DNA of 64,000 nucleotides from Oenanthe sinensis (taxonomy: Eukaryota; Streptophyta; Magnoliopsida; Apiales; Apiaceae): the NCBI GenBank assembly GCA_028671895.1, contig CM053796.1, positions 42,530,860 through 42,594,859 on the forward strand, given 5' to 3'. Every line of letters begins with the position of its first letter. The first letter of the stretch is position 1. Position numbers and translations under genes: made by a program. The notes under the pieces were generated by a model. That model did no database searches, was not told the DNA's origin, and was given only the letters and a program-made list of their open reading frames with translations. Positions 1 through 11,253 of the stretch are shown in pieces.

Positions 1-207
1 GATCCGATTATATTAGTTTTTCATTTTCAGTAAATATTTCGGGTTTCGGGTAAAATCCGATCCGATTCGAAATCCGTTGGATCGGATTCGGGTTTCAATA
101 TTCGGGTTTTTTTCGGGTTCGGATCGGGTTCGGGTTTTATTAAAAAAAACGGATTTGGATTTGGATTTTGACAAAATCCGATTCGATCCGACCCGTTGCC
201 ATCCCTA
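1..207. repeat. hAT-like non-autonomous element, right end
   Basis: The stretch is rich in repeats of GGGTTCGG and GATCCGA and ends in CCGTTGCCATCCCTA, whose reverse complement TAGGGATGGCAACGG resembles the terminal repeats of plant hAT-type MITEs. The left end is outside the window, so neither the partner repeat nor a target duplication can be checked. Assignment to hAT is inference from the terminus. Confidence 0.45.
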
Positions 208-989
208 ATTGGAAGCAGACTTTTCAGGGACGGGATCCTGAAATATTGAGCCTTGAGACTGATGAGTTTTATTTAATCAATGACCGTAAGTGCACGGTGT
301 CTGGTGTTAGCAGAGATTGGCAAGTAGGTCGTATCCACAAGGAGACAGGTTTTATCGATTTTAAGTTCAATTATCACAGATTGTTTCAAGATCAAATGAG
401 TATGTGATAATAATAATTAACTAAACTAACACTAATATAATATATTAAAAATCTAGGACAATCATGTCCACCATGTTTACACAATAATTGGCTTCTAAGC
501 TAAAGTTATAAAAGTGGTCATGCAACTAAAGTTTGGCAATCTCTCTCAAGTATTAACTCTCTCGAAATATGCTTACACAATTAACAAATTTTAGTAATTC
601 AATTAATCAGGTAATTAGAGCAGTGTTAATGTCTCTCGAGCATCAACGCCCTCAAAAATCCAATGACGCTCTCGCACTCAAATTCAATTATGTTAATCGT
701 ATGTGTGCCTCTAGTAAGTAAATCTCTCGATCCATACCCCTATTTGCATAGATCAATTCATGATATCGGCCGATTACACAAATTAAACAATAAAACATAA
801 TCAACTAGAATTAACCATGATCAATTAAACCACTGTGATAATCATGCCAATATTATAATACAAACATGGTTTCCCCTTAAACCCTAGAAACTACTATTCA
901 CTAATAATAAAACAAGTCAAACAACTAAGATAACAAATAAACATAATTAAACTAATAAGAATAAGAAAAGATTTGGATAAGAAAATCTT
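208..989. other. No recognisable gene
   Basis: Positions 208-407 keep an open frame that reads from the hAT-like end into unique sequence, but I recognise no domain in it. The rest is AT-rich with no coding signal I can support. Confidence 0.4.
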
Positions 990-1440
990 GAATCCTCCTT
1001 GTCACATGGAAAAGTCACGGCCTCCTTCCATCTCCTTCTAGCCCTAATATTAAACTACTCTAATATAGTAATAGTGATATTGTATAACAATACATAATGG
1101 TACATAATAATCTGATATGTATGTATATGTCTCTAATATATAAAGTATTTTAATGCTTTAAAACTATTACAAAAAGGTTTCCTAAACAGAGTAGAATTAT
1201 GTAGGTAAAATTCGTAAGTCTGTTTGCTCCTCGGTTTTATTGGACCGTCTTTGAACTAAAGAGAATTCCGTAAGCTTTGTGTGGACTGTAAGATTGTCCA
1301 ATTCTAACTTCTGGAACTCAAGATATGACCCAAATAGCGTAGACAGCTCGTGCAACCCAATAAATACGAATTTTCTTCTAATTTGACTCCAAATTAGATT
1401 TTTAAGCCCAAATCCTTCCAAATATAGGAAATTCATTTTT
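990..1440 (-). repeat. Partial copy of the Helitron-like family seen at 42-44 kb and 47-50 kb
   Basis: This stretch aligns by eye with 48440-48850 in the same orientation and with 42440-42860 in the opposite one. Shared landmarks are the CCTAAAC(A/G)GA(A/G)TAGAATT block near 1182, the 'cttctggaactcaa' block near 1310 and the surrounding spacing. A short open frame on the minus strand is shared with the other copies, but its product is not recognised. I saw no Helitron terminus here, so it is a fragment. Confidence 0.55.
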
Positions 1441-1496
1441 TCTGTAATAAAACATTAAATTCTATTAAATAATTATCCAATTAATGCAAAATATAA

Positions 1497-2804
1497 TTAA
1501 ATATGTGAATAAAAATCAGATAGAATATATATAAATATATATTCTATTAGAGGCATGTAAGTTTCATGAGGAGATAGACTGATTAGTTGAGGACATGCAC
1601 AGACTAAATGTTTGGACGAGAGGCAGAACACACATTGTAGAAACGGTTGATAGAGGACATGAACTAGGGCAATGTTATCAACTGAGTTAGTAGACAAAGT
1701 AAGCTTGAAAACATTAGGTCTAAGGTCCATAACTCCTAGAGTAATAAGCATTTCAGCTTCAGGAAGGGGCTCATTCTTAGATATAGCTTCAAAGGTTGTA
1801 GGCGAGATGGTAAAGGATTGACCAAGGGCTAGACTCGCAAGATACAAACCATTAACAGTCCAATAAAGGAAGGGCACATTGAGAAACTTGACCCAAATAG
1901 TTACTTGCTCTGACTCAACACTAGGAACAAACTCAAAGCATCTTTGGAAGCGAAACAAGTGACCATTAATCTCTAGAAAGCTAAATTTCAAGGCACGGTT
2001 AACACACTGAGAATTTTTAAAGTAAAAAACCAGATAACCACCATAATGTTTAATCACATTAGTTAACCCGACTAGACCATACAATTGCAAAGCAGCATAT
2101 TTAATAGTATCGAATTCAAAGCTCATATCGTCAGTTAGGCCATCACACCAATTTTTCCAATTTAAGGAGGCATCAGAGTGCAAGAAATCCATGCTAGGTT
2201 TCACACAAACCTCACCACCGGTTCTAAATAGAGCATTACTATTAACCTCTATTTCATTTGAACTAAAGAAGTGAGAGGAAGGGAGGACCTGGTTTTGATT
2301 AAGTGTTACTCCTTCATGGGAAGGTGGAAATTTTGAAGTACCCAAGTGGAAGCAGGTTGAACCCAAGCCATCAAACACACGCCAATATTTTTCACTAGAT
2401 CTAGTCACCGTTTGAAGCTTCAATAGAGAGAAAACATTTTGGGATTTGCTTGAAATCATGTCGATTATTAAGATCGACGTGTAAAATAGGTATATAGAGG
2501 AAGAAACATATGGGGTGAAGAGAACAAGAATCACGTGAATAGTATTGGTGTGTCGCTGTTGAGTGAGAAAACGGAGAAAGAATGGTAGATCTATCTTAAA
2601 TACATATGCCATCAAGTGAGCGAATGGGAAATTAAAGGATTGGGGAAGCTTAAGGGTCGAAGAAGATGAAAGGAAAAGAGAAAAATAAGAGAGAGAAGAG
2701 AGCAAACGAAGGGAGTCGACTCTCATTCCAATTGTGGAACTACAGTTTCCTCTTTTTAATTTGACTTTACTTGTGTTACATAAATTATACGAAGTTTCGA
2801 TCAT
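1497..2804 (-). pseudogene. LINE ORF1-like protein remnant (DUF4283 and zinc knuckle)
   Basis: The open frame is 435 codons. Its second half looks like the DUF4283 region of plant non-LTR retrotransposon ORF1 proteins and ends in a CCHC zinc knuckle, C-x2-C-x4-H-x4-C, in CVFCLSSKHLVCAC. Such proteins bind the element RNA. The first 150 or so residues look like translated 5' UTR rather than protein, so the true start is probably an internal Met. No reverse transcriptase follows downstream on this strand, so the element is truncated or internally deleted. Its 5' flank (about 2720) shares the block GAGAGTCGACTCCC with the LINE piece at 49090, so both belong to one family. The frame runs off soon after the knuckle. 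Confidence 0.6.
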
Positions 2805-3856
2805 GTAAAACCACTATAAAAAAAGAAGCTAAAAGTGATTTTTATTTTATATTCAAGAGTTTAATCGGTAAATTTATATGTAATTTGTATTATTCAATTT
2901 ATTTGCTAGTGATTTTATTTTTAAAGATGTTAGACAATACTCCAAGAAAAATAGCTTCAGACAAGTGTTTTTCCCCGTTGTCTATTGAGATGTCGTCTCT
3001 TATGCATCTTAGAAAACGATACACAATTCATTGTCTGAAAGAACTAAACACAACGACAGTGCTTTTAAGAAACATTGTTTGATAGTTAGGAACAACAACG
3101 CCACCACATAAAATTGTTATATGTGTGCTTATACATCAAATGTTTTTCTTTTATAATCTATTGTTAGGATTAGGTAAACATAGCGGTTCCTGTATTTTCA
3201 ATATGTTGTTAAAGTTGTACAAACACAATATTTATTGAAATTGCATTATTGTGGGAGAGGTGTAGCACACAAACCTTTGTAGAGTTGCACCATTTTTGGA
3301 TAACTAAGGTGGCAATGGTTTTATATTTTCGTAATATTATGTAAAGTGTTTTGACACAAATGTTTAGTTATTAGAAACTGTTGTTGTAATACCCTTTACA
3401 ATGGTTCCTTTCAATTGCTTAGTCCTTAGAAACTGTTGTTTCTATCATTTCAACTATATTTTTATTTCTTTACACACAATGGTTTTATAAATTTTATGCA
3501 TTATGCTTTTTAAAAAGGTTGTCTAACATAAATTTTAACAACTGCTCTTTAAAAGGACCTCATTGACCAATGACAGATCCAACAATGGTTTTATTTGCAC
3601 TAAAATTACAAGTTCATACAATAGTCTCAACTAAAAAATATATCAATCAATATATGTCATTACAATACCAACAAATATACACTAGTAACAATGCATCTAA
3701 CTAGAAAAATTATTTCACATCCGATGCTTTCAGATTCATCATGGAAGTCTCATCACAGCCTTGAGCAACCCAATATAGTGATAATTTTACTGCATTCAGG
3801 GTATAAGTCACTCAAAATACAATCATTAAAAAAACAACCCTGTAATTTGAACTAAC

Positions 3857-4006
3857 CTCGTATGGCCGAAGTTTATATGAAATGAGTTCTGCATATTATA
3901 AAAAATCACTTTCGAATTTTTGAATGAAGTTTTCAAGTGACTTGTCATCACCACCTTTCTTAGCAAACAATTCTGTTGTGTTTCTATAATCTGCTTCTTC
4001 AACAAA
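3857..4006 (-). pseudogene. Captured exon of translation initiation factor eIF3 subunit j
   Basis: A 150-bp block reads as exactly 50 codons and matches the conserved middle of plant eIF3j: VEEADYRNTTELFAKKGG, then DDKSLENFIQKFESDFL, then YAELISYKLRPYE. In eIF3j this region follows the acidic N-terminus; the protein helps load the 40S subunit. The block is bounded by an AG on its 5' side and by GTTAGT, a usable splice donor, after the final Glu, so it looks like a genomic exon rather than a cDNA copy. One codon has become TAA (expected Glu after DFL). No other eIF3j exon is seen nearby, so the piece cannot make a working protein. Confidence 0.7.
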
Positions 4007-4109
4007 CTTATTAAGGAAAAATAATATTCACTGTGAAAATTGTTGCATCCAAGAATAAGCCAAGTTAAACACCACATACTATTCATCCATATAGAGATGT
4101 AGAAACTAA

Positions 4110-4545
4110 AATCAATTTCACGTTGGGACCTATTCTGCAATGATGAACAATAACAGACCGTTTAAAACTACATTTGTCACCCATTTCTGAACCTTCTCTA
4201 AGAATATATTGTGGGCCAATCTGAAATATGACACCCATTTCTGAACCTTCTCCAAGAATATATTGTGGGCCAATCTGAAACATGATATGTATCAAATTAA
4301 AAAAAATATATATATAATAAGTCGCCCACATGAGGTGTCTTTAAGCTTTTTGCAAATAATCATTATCCCCTGAAATGGCAATATCAAGTTGCAAGAAGTT
4401 CATGTGATCACTCAAGGTTTGATGCTCTAAAATCATATTTTGATAAGAGTGCAAGTGTAGAACTCAAATTAGTTTTTGAACCAAGCACAACTGATGGAAG
4501 AATGACGTTGTTATGAGCAGAAAAGGAATATCATGAAAGATGGTT
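4110..4545 (-). pseudogene. Captured exons of translation initiation factor eIF2B gamma subunit
   Basis: Two pieces are seen. At 4474-4545 the minus strand reads YSFSAHNNVILPSVVLGSK, like the end of the linker before the left-handed beta helix of plant eIF2B-gamma. At 4110-4281 it reads IGPQYILGEGSEMG, then DKCSFKRSVIVHHCRIG, then PNVKL, the hexapeptide-repeat helix itself. eIF2B is the exchange factor for eIF2. The second piece carries an in-frame tandem duplication of 18 codons (54 bp), giving two IGPQYIL units. About 190 bp of other sequence separates the pieces and may include an intron. The catalytic nucleotidyltransferase half is absent, so this is a fragment inside the Pack-type segment. 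Confidence 0.7.
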
Positions 4546-4560
4546 GACATCTCCAATTCT

Positions 4561-5780
4561 GATATATATTATTTAATTTATATGATATTTAATTTAGTAA
4601 TTTATGTTTTTATTTATTTTTTATATGTTATTTATATATTATTATGATATATTAATTTTTTATTTTAATATTAATGAGATATGATTAATATGTTGTAATT
4701 TTAAATAAATTAAAAAGCGGTGATGAAATTGAGTTAAATGTCAATACAACTATATTAGATAAAAAATTTATTATAATATTATTCTTAAAATAGAAATTAT
4801 ATTCTATAATTTAAATATAAAATAATATTATCCGTGAATAATTGTATAAAAGAGGATTACACCATTGATAGAATTGTATATATAATATACGTAAATTATT
4901 TTATGTAATTTAAATATTTAAGTTAATGTGATAATTTATTTATTTTATTATTAAGAAGGAGAATTGTAATATTATTCTTAATAAAGAAAATATATGCTAT
5001 AATTTAAATTTAATATAATATTACGCGCGAGCAGTGGTATAAAAAGAGTATTACACCGGTGATAGAGTTGATGTATAATATATATATATATATAATTATT
5101 TTATATGATTTAAATATTTAATTTAATATGAAGAGAACTCCACTTATGATAAAATTTTATGTATAATAAATATGTTATAAATAGAGTTGTATGTATAATA
5201 TATATGTTTGATAAAATATATTCTAATTAAAATTTAATTAAAAAAAGTGTGTTTGAAGTTGAGTAGGAGAATTATAGTATATATATTATTTTAATTATTA
5301 AATTATAATTTTAAATAAATTAAAATATTTGAACGATGATGAAATTGAAACATATTAATTAGTAGAGTATGAGTACAACTCTATATTTTAATTAAAATTT
5401 CATTAAAAGAGTGTATTTGAAGTTGGGTGAGATACAAAGAGACTATAACAGTCAAATATTTGTCACTATAAAAGTATAGATAATATAGATATAGCATAAT
5501 AATAAATTTTAATTAATATAAATAAAATATTATTATTATTTAAATATTTATAAAATTTAATTAATAAGATATGATTTTAAATAAATTAATGAGATTGAGC
5601 AATGAGGAAATTGAAATATGTTAGTAGATTGTAAATACAACTGTATGTTTTAATTAAAAGAGTGTGTTTGAAATTGAGTAGGAGACATACATGTGTATTT
5701 GAAGTTGAGTGAGAGATAAAATGACCGGACGACCGACCGACCAAACATTTGCTCTTGCGACTTTAATAATATAGTATAGA
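4561..5780 (-). mobile_element. Helitron-like AT-rich element
   Basis: Read on the minus strand the block begins at 5780 with TCTATACTATATTATTAAAG, preceded by A, the classic 5' terminus of plant Helitrons. The interior is non-coding and AT-rich, with recurring 'gaagttgagtgagaga' type blocks. I did not find a CTRR 3' end with its hairpin, so the left limit is uncertain. It is non-autonomous: no Rep or helicase is seen. Confidence 0.45.
4769..5131. repeat. Two tandem copies of a roughly 194-bp unit
   Basis: Units at 4769-4935 and 4963-5131 share the order ATATTATTCTTAA, CTATAATTTAAAT, GAGTATTACACC / GAGGATTACACC, and TTATTTTATATGATTTAAA / TTATTTTATGTAATTTAAA. They lie within the Helitron-like block. 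Confidence 0.55.
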
Positions 5781-7787
5781 TTATATATTAAAAAGTATTT
5801 TTTGATATTAAAATAAAAGTTTCACTCCAATATTAGTTAACTTTAACCCATTTTAATATATTTTTGACATTTGGTAATATATACTATAATAATTGTTTAA
5901 TTTTCACTGTTCATTTGTAGTTATTGATGATTCGGTAAGGATGAATCCATCCTTGGTTCAAATGCATTTTATGCATAAATGCATCCAAATATAAAATTCA
6001 TTTCCAATTAAATTTTTTTTACATGCTATAATATAACAATAGAACCTAGTATACATTGCATTGGACTTGCTCTAAGCATTATTAAGGATAGACAATTTCA
6101 AATTAACATAAATAAGCTAGTCGATTTATTTATTTTTATAAAACATATTGATTTTCCTAAAATTAAATTATAAATATTGATCTTGAATTGAATAGATAAC
6201 TAACTATTCATCTCATTTTAGAAATTATGAAGGCATCATGTGTTTGACTGGGAATGATTACTAGATCTAAAAGGTAATATATTATAATATTAACTCTGAA
6301 TAATTACGAAAATTAAAGAAGATTTATATAATTTATATATTTTTCAATAATTTTAAATTATTAAGAAATTTTTTTATCAAAAAATTATATAATATTCTAA
6401 CATTATTCCTTACTCGAACTCCATTTTTAAATTGAAAAATTGATGCAATGAATTAAACATTCGTAAGCTAATTATTTTTTCTTCATAAACATCATTTTTA
6501 ACACATAGTAATCGAATTCAGTAGCTGAGCTAAAAAAATTACATATAAATTTTTTATATTAAAGAAATTTAACCCCCAAGACAAAAATATTATAATGATA
6601 TATTAACTCATATATATTTAAATGATTTTAGCCCCAATTTCTAAAATTTTCTGTCAAGATCGAATTAATACATTAATTATATATATGGTGTCCATTTTCT
6701 GAAAAATCAAATGAATAATTGACAGGGTAATCTGTTCACCGATGTACTATATATATAGGCTTCAACAGATGAATGAAGCAAGCAGAATCTCGTTACGTTG
6801 CACGTAAAAGTAAAGTAACGAAACCAATTAGTAAATGGCTTGCGTATGTCTTTAATAAGATATACATTTACTATGAGTATGTTCACTTGTACAGGCCCAA
6901 TTATTATACAAGACTACACAATTTTTTCAATTTAAAGCAAGACATCATGCTCGGATAGTCAGATTCACACATCAACAATAATTTATTAGAATATAATCAT
7001 TTATCTCCTTTTTTGTCAGGCCTCTTTTTTATATTTAAAAAATTTATATAGTATATATGTACTTTGTTTTGGTTAGTGTAAATTAAGGATTTACAAAAAA
7101 ATTAGTCAAATAGTCAGAATAAAAAATTAAAAAATATATGTAATCTAACGCATAAGTTTCTATTTTATGAATCCATCAAATCCTAACCCTCAAATAAATG
7201 AAACAAAATAAATACAATAGCTAAATATGTAAGAAAATAAAGATTGTTAGTTCTTTATTCAAACAAATATTCAAATATTGAGCTACCCTTTATAGACTAC
7301 ATTCAAACAAACTCACATCATTATACTAGGACCACTTTTAAAGGTCCCACCTATGAAATGAATGGCTTCTGATAACGATCAATTAACACAGTCACTTTTT
7401 TTTACCAAAGTGATTAGTGATATAGAGATAGTCAAAATATACAATTATACAACACTTTATAAATTTCTTTATTTTTGTCTTCATCCCCATTATCTCCTCC
7501 ACTTCACGTGACAATCTCTCTTTTCTCTCCTCCTCGAGGCTAACCACACTCCCAAATATTCACTCTCTTGTAGTTGTATCACTTCAAGAACCTAGGCAAC
7601 CAAACTCAAAATTTACCTTACCCAACCCCAACTCAAATCTAGATCAAGATTTTCAAATAAATTCAGATCTAAATCATATCGCTATACCAACTTGAACATC
7701 CACAACCATGATTCCCACCTCATAAAATTTTATTTTACGAGCGGGATATATTGAGTACGTTCGATTTAATTTCGATAAATCACAACT
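5781..7787. other. Intergenic, AT-rich; promoter side of the receptor kinase
   Basis: No gene or clear repeat is visible. The last 300 bp turn pyrimidine-rich (ctcttttctctcctcc near 7510), as expected of a 5' UTR leading to the ATG at 7788, but I cannot fix a transcription start. Confidence 0.4.
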
Positions 7788-9701
7788 ATGTCTTCAACCA
7801 CAACCATCATCACCATGTTCTTGATTTTTTTCTACCTCCTCTCCACCACTCTTGGATGTACATCACCACCAATGAATTCATGTCCACCATTCACTACTAC
7901 TATACCCTATCCATTCTCAGCTTCACCAGGCTGTGGTCACCCTTTATTCCCAGTCAAATGCTCAACTCCACACTCAACTCTCACCATCAACAACCTCAAC
8001 TTTTCTCTACTACATTTTGAACTTAACTCAACTTCTCTCCTCCTATCTCCTCAACCAAACCAACAAAACCACACTTGTTTACCACCTCTCTATACCATTC
8101 CGAAACACCCCATCAATTTCTCATCAACCCCATTTAAAATCTCTGATTCTTCTTGCTCTAGGCTCTCTCATCTTCACCAATGCTCACCTCCAAATCTACC
8201 AAATTGTAGTCTTTGTTCTTGGGAATGTAAACTCATCAAAAATCCATTAAATCTTATACACAGCTGTGCATCACAACCTCACTCAATCTCTCAACAAGAT
8301 TGTCAACCTGATGTTCTTGGATACCTTGACAGTTTCTTGAAAATGGGCATTGAAGTTGAGTGGAATCAGAACCCAAATCAAGAAAATCAAGGCCAAGGTG
8401 AAGATACATACTTTTCAAGCTGCAATACATGTATAACAAACAAGGGTACATGTGGATACAACATCACTAAGCCAGAAAAGCCCTTCATTTGTTTTACACC
8501 AAAACCAAAAATCTCACAATCACTACTACATCAACAATCATTCTCACCCCACAAGGTCAAAATTATATCTTTATGCTTCATTTTTATATGCATTTTCATT
8601 GCTATTACAATAGGTACATCTATTTTTCGTACGAAAAAAATCACATCTTTACAAAATCAAGAAGACCCAACAACTCAATTTCTTCACCAACACCGCGCAG
8701 CTAGTCTACTCCCACCTGTATTTACATATGATGATCTCGAAATCTCGACTAATTATTTTGACCCAAAAAGAAAGATTGGTGATGGGGGGTTTGGATCGGT
8801 GTTTTTAGGCCAACTCTCTGATGGTCACATTGTAGCTGTGAAGCATTTGCACAAACAAAACTCGAAAACAAAGTCATTTTGTAATGAAATTTTGATTCTT
8901 TCATCAATTACACACCCAAATTTAGTTAAGTTACATGGGTATTGTAGTGATCCTAGAGGGTTACTTTTAGTGTATGATTATGTATCTAATGGTACATTGG
9001 CTGATCATTTACATGGTGTATATAAAAAGGGCTCTTTGAAGTGGGCTGTTAGAGTTGAGATTGCTTTACAAATTGCTTTAGCAATTGAGTATTTACATTT
9101 CTCTGTATTGCCACCTATTGTGCATAGAGATGTGACTTCATCAAATATTTTTGTGGAGAAAGATATGAGGGTGAAAGTTGGAGATTTTGGGCTTTCAAGA
9201 TTGTTAATTTGTCAAGAAAATGGGGTGATGACAGGTAATGGGGTTAATGGGCTAGGTTCGGGTTGTGTTTGGACTGGCCCGCAAGGGACACCGGGGTATT
9301 TGGATCCTGATTATTATCAGTCATTTAGGTTAACTGAGAAAAGTGATGTGTACAGTTTTGGTGTGATTTTATTGGAGTTGATCACGGGTATGCGTGCTGT
9401 CGATTCTAGGAGAGAAAAGAGTGAAATGGCATTGGTTGATTTGGTTGTGCCAAAAATTCAAATGGGCTTGTTAGGGGAAGTTGTGGACCCGGTTTTGGTG
9501 GGGGATAGGGTGGCAATGGAAGGCGTTGGGGCGGTGGCTGAGCTAGCTTTCCGGTGTGTTGCAGCGGAGAAAGATGATAGGCCTAATGCTAAGGAGGTGG
9601 TGGAGGAGCTGAGACGGATACGTGGATGTTCACGGGGCATTGTCCGGTTGGGAACTTCTGCTAATGTGGTAGTTCCTGAATGTGGTCCTATTGGTGTTTG
9701 A
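7788..9701 (+). CDS. LRK10-like (LRK10L1-type) receptor protein kinase
   Basis: An intact single-exon gene of 637 residues at the plasma membrane, expected to sense cell-wall or apoplastic signals; the ligand is not known from sequence. A signal peptide covers about residues 1-23. A GUB_WAK_bind cysteine-rich region follows (CTSP...YPFSASPGCGHP), then a WAK-associated C-rich region up to about residue 250 ending in KGTCGYN. A membrane span follows near residues 262-282. The kinase domain runs from about 325 to 600: glycine loop IGDGGFGSV (about 329), VAVK lysine (about 351), HRD in IVHRDVTSSNIF (about 444), DFG (about 465) and GTPGYLDPDYY. All catalytic residues are present, so it should be an active RD kinase. 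The start is the Met giving a full signal peptide; a Met in another frame at 7751 belongs to a short overlapping ORF. A decayed copy of its C-terminal coding part lies just downstream. Confidence 0.9.
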   Translation: MSSTTTIITMFLIFFYLLSTTLGCTSPPMNSCPPFTTTIPYPFSASPGCGHPLFPVKCSTPHSTLTINNLNFSLLHFELNSTSLLLSPQPNQQNHTCLPPLYTIPKHPINFSSTPFKISDSSCSRLSHLHQCSPPNLPNCSLCSWECKLIKNPLNLIHSCASQPHSISQQDCQPDVLGYLDSFLKMGIEVEWNQNPNQENQGQGEDTYFSSCNTCITNKGTCGYNITKPEKPFICFTPKPKISQSLLHQQSFSPHKVKIISLCFIFICIFIAITIGTSIFRTKKITSLQNQEDPTTQFLHQHRAASLLPPVFTYDDLEISTNYFDPKRKIGDGGFGSVFLGQLSDGHIVAVKHLHKQNSKTKSFCNEILILSSITHPNLVKLHGYCSDPRGLLLVYDYVSNGTLADHLHGVYKKGSLKWAVRVEIALQIALAIEYLHFSVLPPIVHRDVTSSNIFVEKDMRVKVGDFGLSRLLICQENGVMTGNGVNGLGSGCVWTGPQGTPGYLDPDYYQSFRLTEKSDVYSFGVILLELITGMRAVDSRREKSEMALVDLVVPKIQMGLLGEVVDPVLVGDRVAMEGVGAVAELAFRCVAAEKDDRPNAKEVVEELRRIRGCSRGIVRLGTSANVVVPECGPIGV

Positions 9702-9894
9702 AGTTTCGAAAGTAGTTTGGGGGTTTTGATTGGGTGATGTATTTGGTCCGTATGCGTTTTGGAATTGTTTTCCCGAATGGTAAGCGAGATTTTAAGAAAA
9801 TTCCTAGTTATAAACTCATGTACATATCTTTTTATCGAAACATGAATCATCAACCTTAGATCAAAAGGGAACGATATGATACAATAAATGAGGA

Positions 9895-9990
9895 GTACTG
9901 TGCAGCGGCAGAGAAAGTTGATAGGCCTGTAATGTCAAGGAGGTGGAGGAGTTGAGAAGGGATAAATGGATGTTCATGGGGTTGTTCAGG
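9895..9990 (+). pseudogene. Partial duplicate of the receptor-kinase C-terminal coding region
   Basis: The stretch repeats with changes the kinase subdomain XI region at 9556-9650: both share gcagcgg, gataggcct, tcaaggaggtgg / taaggaggtggtgg, and tggatgttca(c/t)gggg. It carries indels and runs into a 17-G tract, so it is a broken remnant about 340 bp from its source. Confidence 0.7.
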
Positions 9991-10005
9991 GGGGGGGGGG
10001 GGGGG
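9989..10005 (+). repeat. Homopolymer run of 17 G
   Basis: An uninterrupted G17 tract follows the duplicated kinase tail. Its length may vary between individuals or be a sequencing or assembly soft spot. Confidence 0.9.
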
Positions 10006-10487
10006 AGGAGGGGCGCATGAATGTGTGGGCTCATTGGCGTTTAGATCTTATTGAAGTTGCCGTATTGGCATGTATATATGAAATTTCGGACTGTATTTTC
10101 CCCACACTTTCTGATTTGGTTGCTATGGTCCATCACAAATTTATTTTGGGGATGTAACTTGTCTGCTATATAATGAACATTTGCATAAAATTTTCATGTG
10201 TGGACCTGCTCTTATATCTTACATTTTACATTAGGTGAATCTTTCGTTGAAAAGATATACGGGTAAAAGGGAAAACTTAAAATTTTTCATGCAATAAATT
10301 GAAGACAAAATATAACACAAATTTAAAATCTATATACTAATCTAGAATGTTAATTACACAAAAAAAACCTAACATGCCGGGTGTTGGAGACTACTGGTGC
10401 ATCTAGAGAAGATAGAGCATACAACAAATTTATTTAAGAGACGGTAGATTGAACAAAATTTTAATACAAAGCTGTTTATACTGGGTA
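10006..10487. other. Intergenic, no gene seen
   Basis: One 63-codon frame begins in the duplicated tail and has no recognisable domain. The rest is AT-rich without features. Confidence 0.4.
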
Positions 10488-11253
10488 CTACTTAACAGGG
10501 TAATACTTATATGACTTGGGGAATGAATACTTCCGGTCCCATTCATCTGCTACGGCTTCCTTACTCATCCCCAATTCTGAATAAACCTTCTCCTGATCGA
10601 AAGCGTATGCTGACTCTAACGCCTTGCCTTTCCCCCCTGCATCTGCAAAGCTGTGTGGGAATTTCACCATAAAAATTGTTGGACCGAAGTATCAAATACT
10701 TGAGCCGAGGGGACTGCTCTGCAGTCCAAGGGGGAAGTACATCGCTCAACTTATTCTTTCCCACATCAAATGCGATCAGCTCCGTCAAATTTTGGGGGGA
10801 CAAAGGGAGTTTTCCTTCAAACTTGTTGTTGTACAAGTTTAAATACTGGAGACTCTCTAAAGAACCCAAAGAAGGGATTTTACCTGATAGGTGATTATTC
10901 ATTAAATCCAGACTTTTCAGTTGTGTCAAATTTTCAAAGCACTGGGGGAGCTCTCCTGAGAAGTTATTGTTGGAGAGCCCTAAATATATCATGGACGTTT
11001 GATTGCATACAAATGCAGGAAATTGACCCCATAAACGGTTATCTGAAAGTATCAACTCATATACACCGTTTGGAACTCCTGAAATTAGGGACAATTGCTC
11101 CCCGTAGATATCATTGTTAGATAGATAAAAAATGATGGTAAAAGGACCTGAGAGCAAACCCAAAAACCAGTCAATTGGAATGGTATCTGATATGCTTGCA
11201 CTTGACAATTCTAAAAAGTCAATATTCCTTTGCGTGAGTGTTGGGCATTGCGA
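10488..11253 (-). pseudogene. LRR receptor-like protein fragment joined to unrelated coding-like sequence
   Basis: The minus strand encodes about seven plant extracellular LRRs (YLGLSNNNFSGELPQCFENL, LKSLDLMNNHLSGKIPSLGS, LRSNNFYGEIPTQLC), typical of receptor-like proteins and LRR kinases that work at the cell surface. At its 5' side it is cut by the copia LTR beginning near 11254. At its 3' side the LRR frame stops matching near 10650, and a different frame (60 codons to 10488) takes over with a non-LRR sequence ending in YSFPKSYKYYPVK, which I do not recognise. There is no signal peptide, transmembrane span or kinase. It is a fragment. Confidence 0.65.

Larger units (their letters stand above)
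2812..4560 (-). mobile_element. CACTA-like, Pack-type segment with captured gene pieces
   Basis: The segment opens with CACTATAAAAAAAGAAGC, as CACTA transposons do. The next 800 bp carries at least four scattered copies of the motif caatggtt (near 3314, 3400, 3478 and 3583), which fit the subterminal repeats of this superfamily. Inside it lie exon fragments of two host genes, both reading on the minus strand, listed separately. I could not find the matching TAGTG end or the 3-bp target duplication, so the right limit is a guess and the superfamily is inference. No transposase is present. Confidence 0.4.

Noticed and set aside
168..407. 79-codon open frame beginning in the hAT-like end
   Set aside because: It starts inside the terminal repeat and shows no domain; kept only as a note on an unrecognised stretch.
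1197..1436. 79-codon minus-strand frame shared with 42491-42691
   Set aside because: It lies in Helitron-family repeat sequence; the similarity follows the DNA repeat, with indels that break frame in other copies, so coding is not supported.
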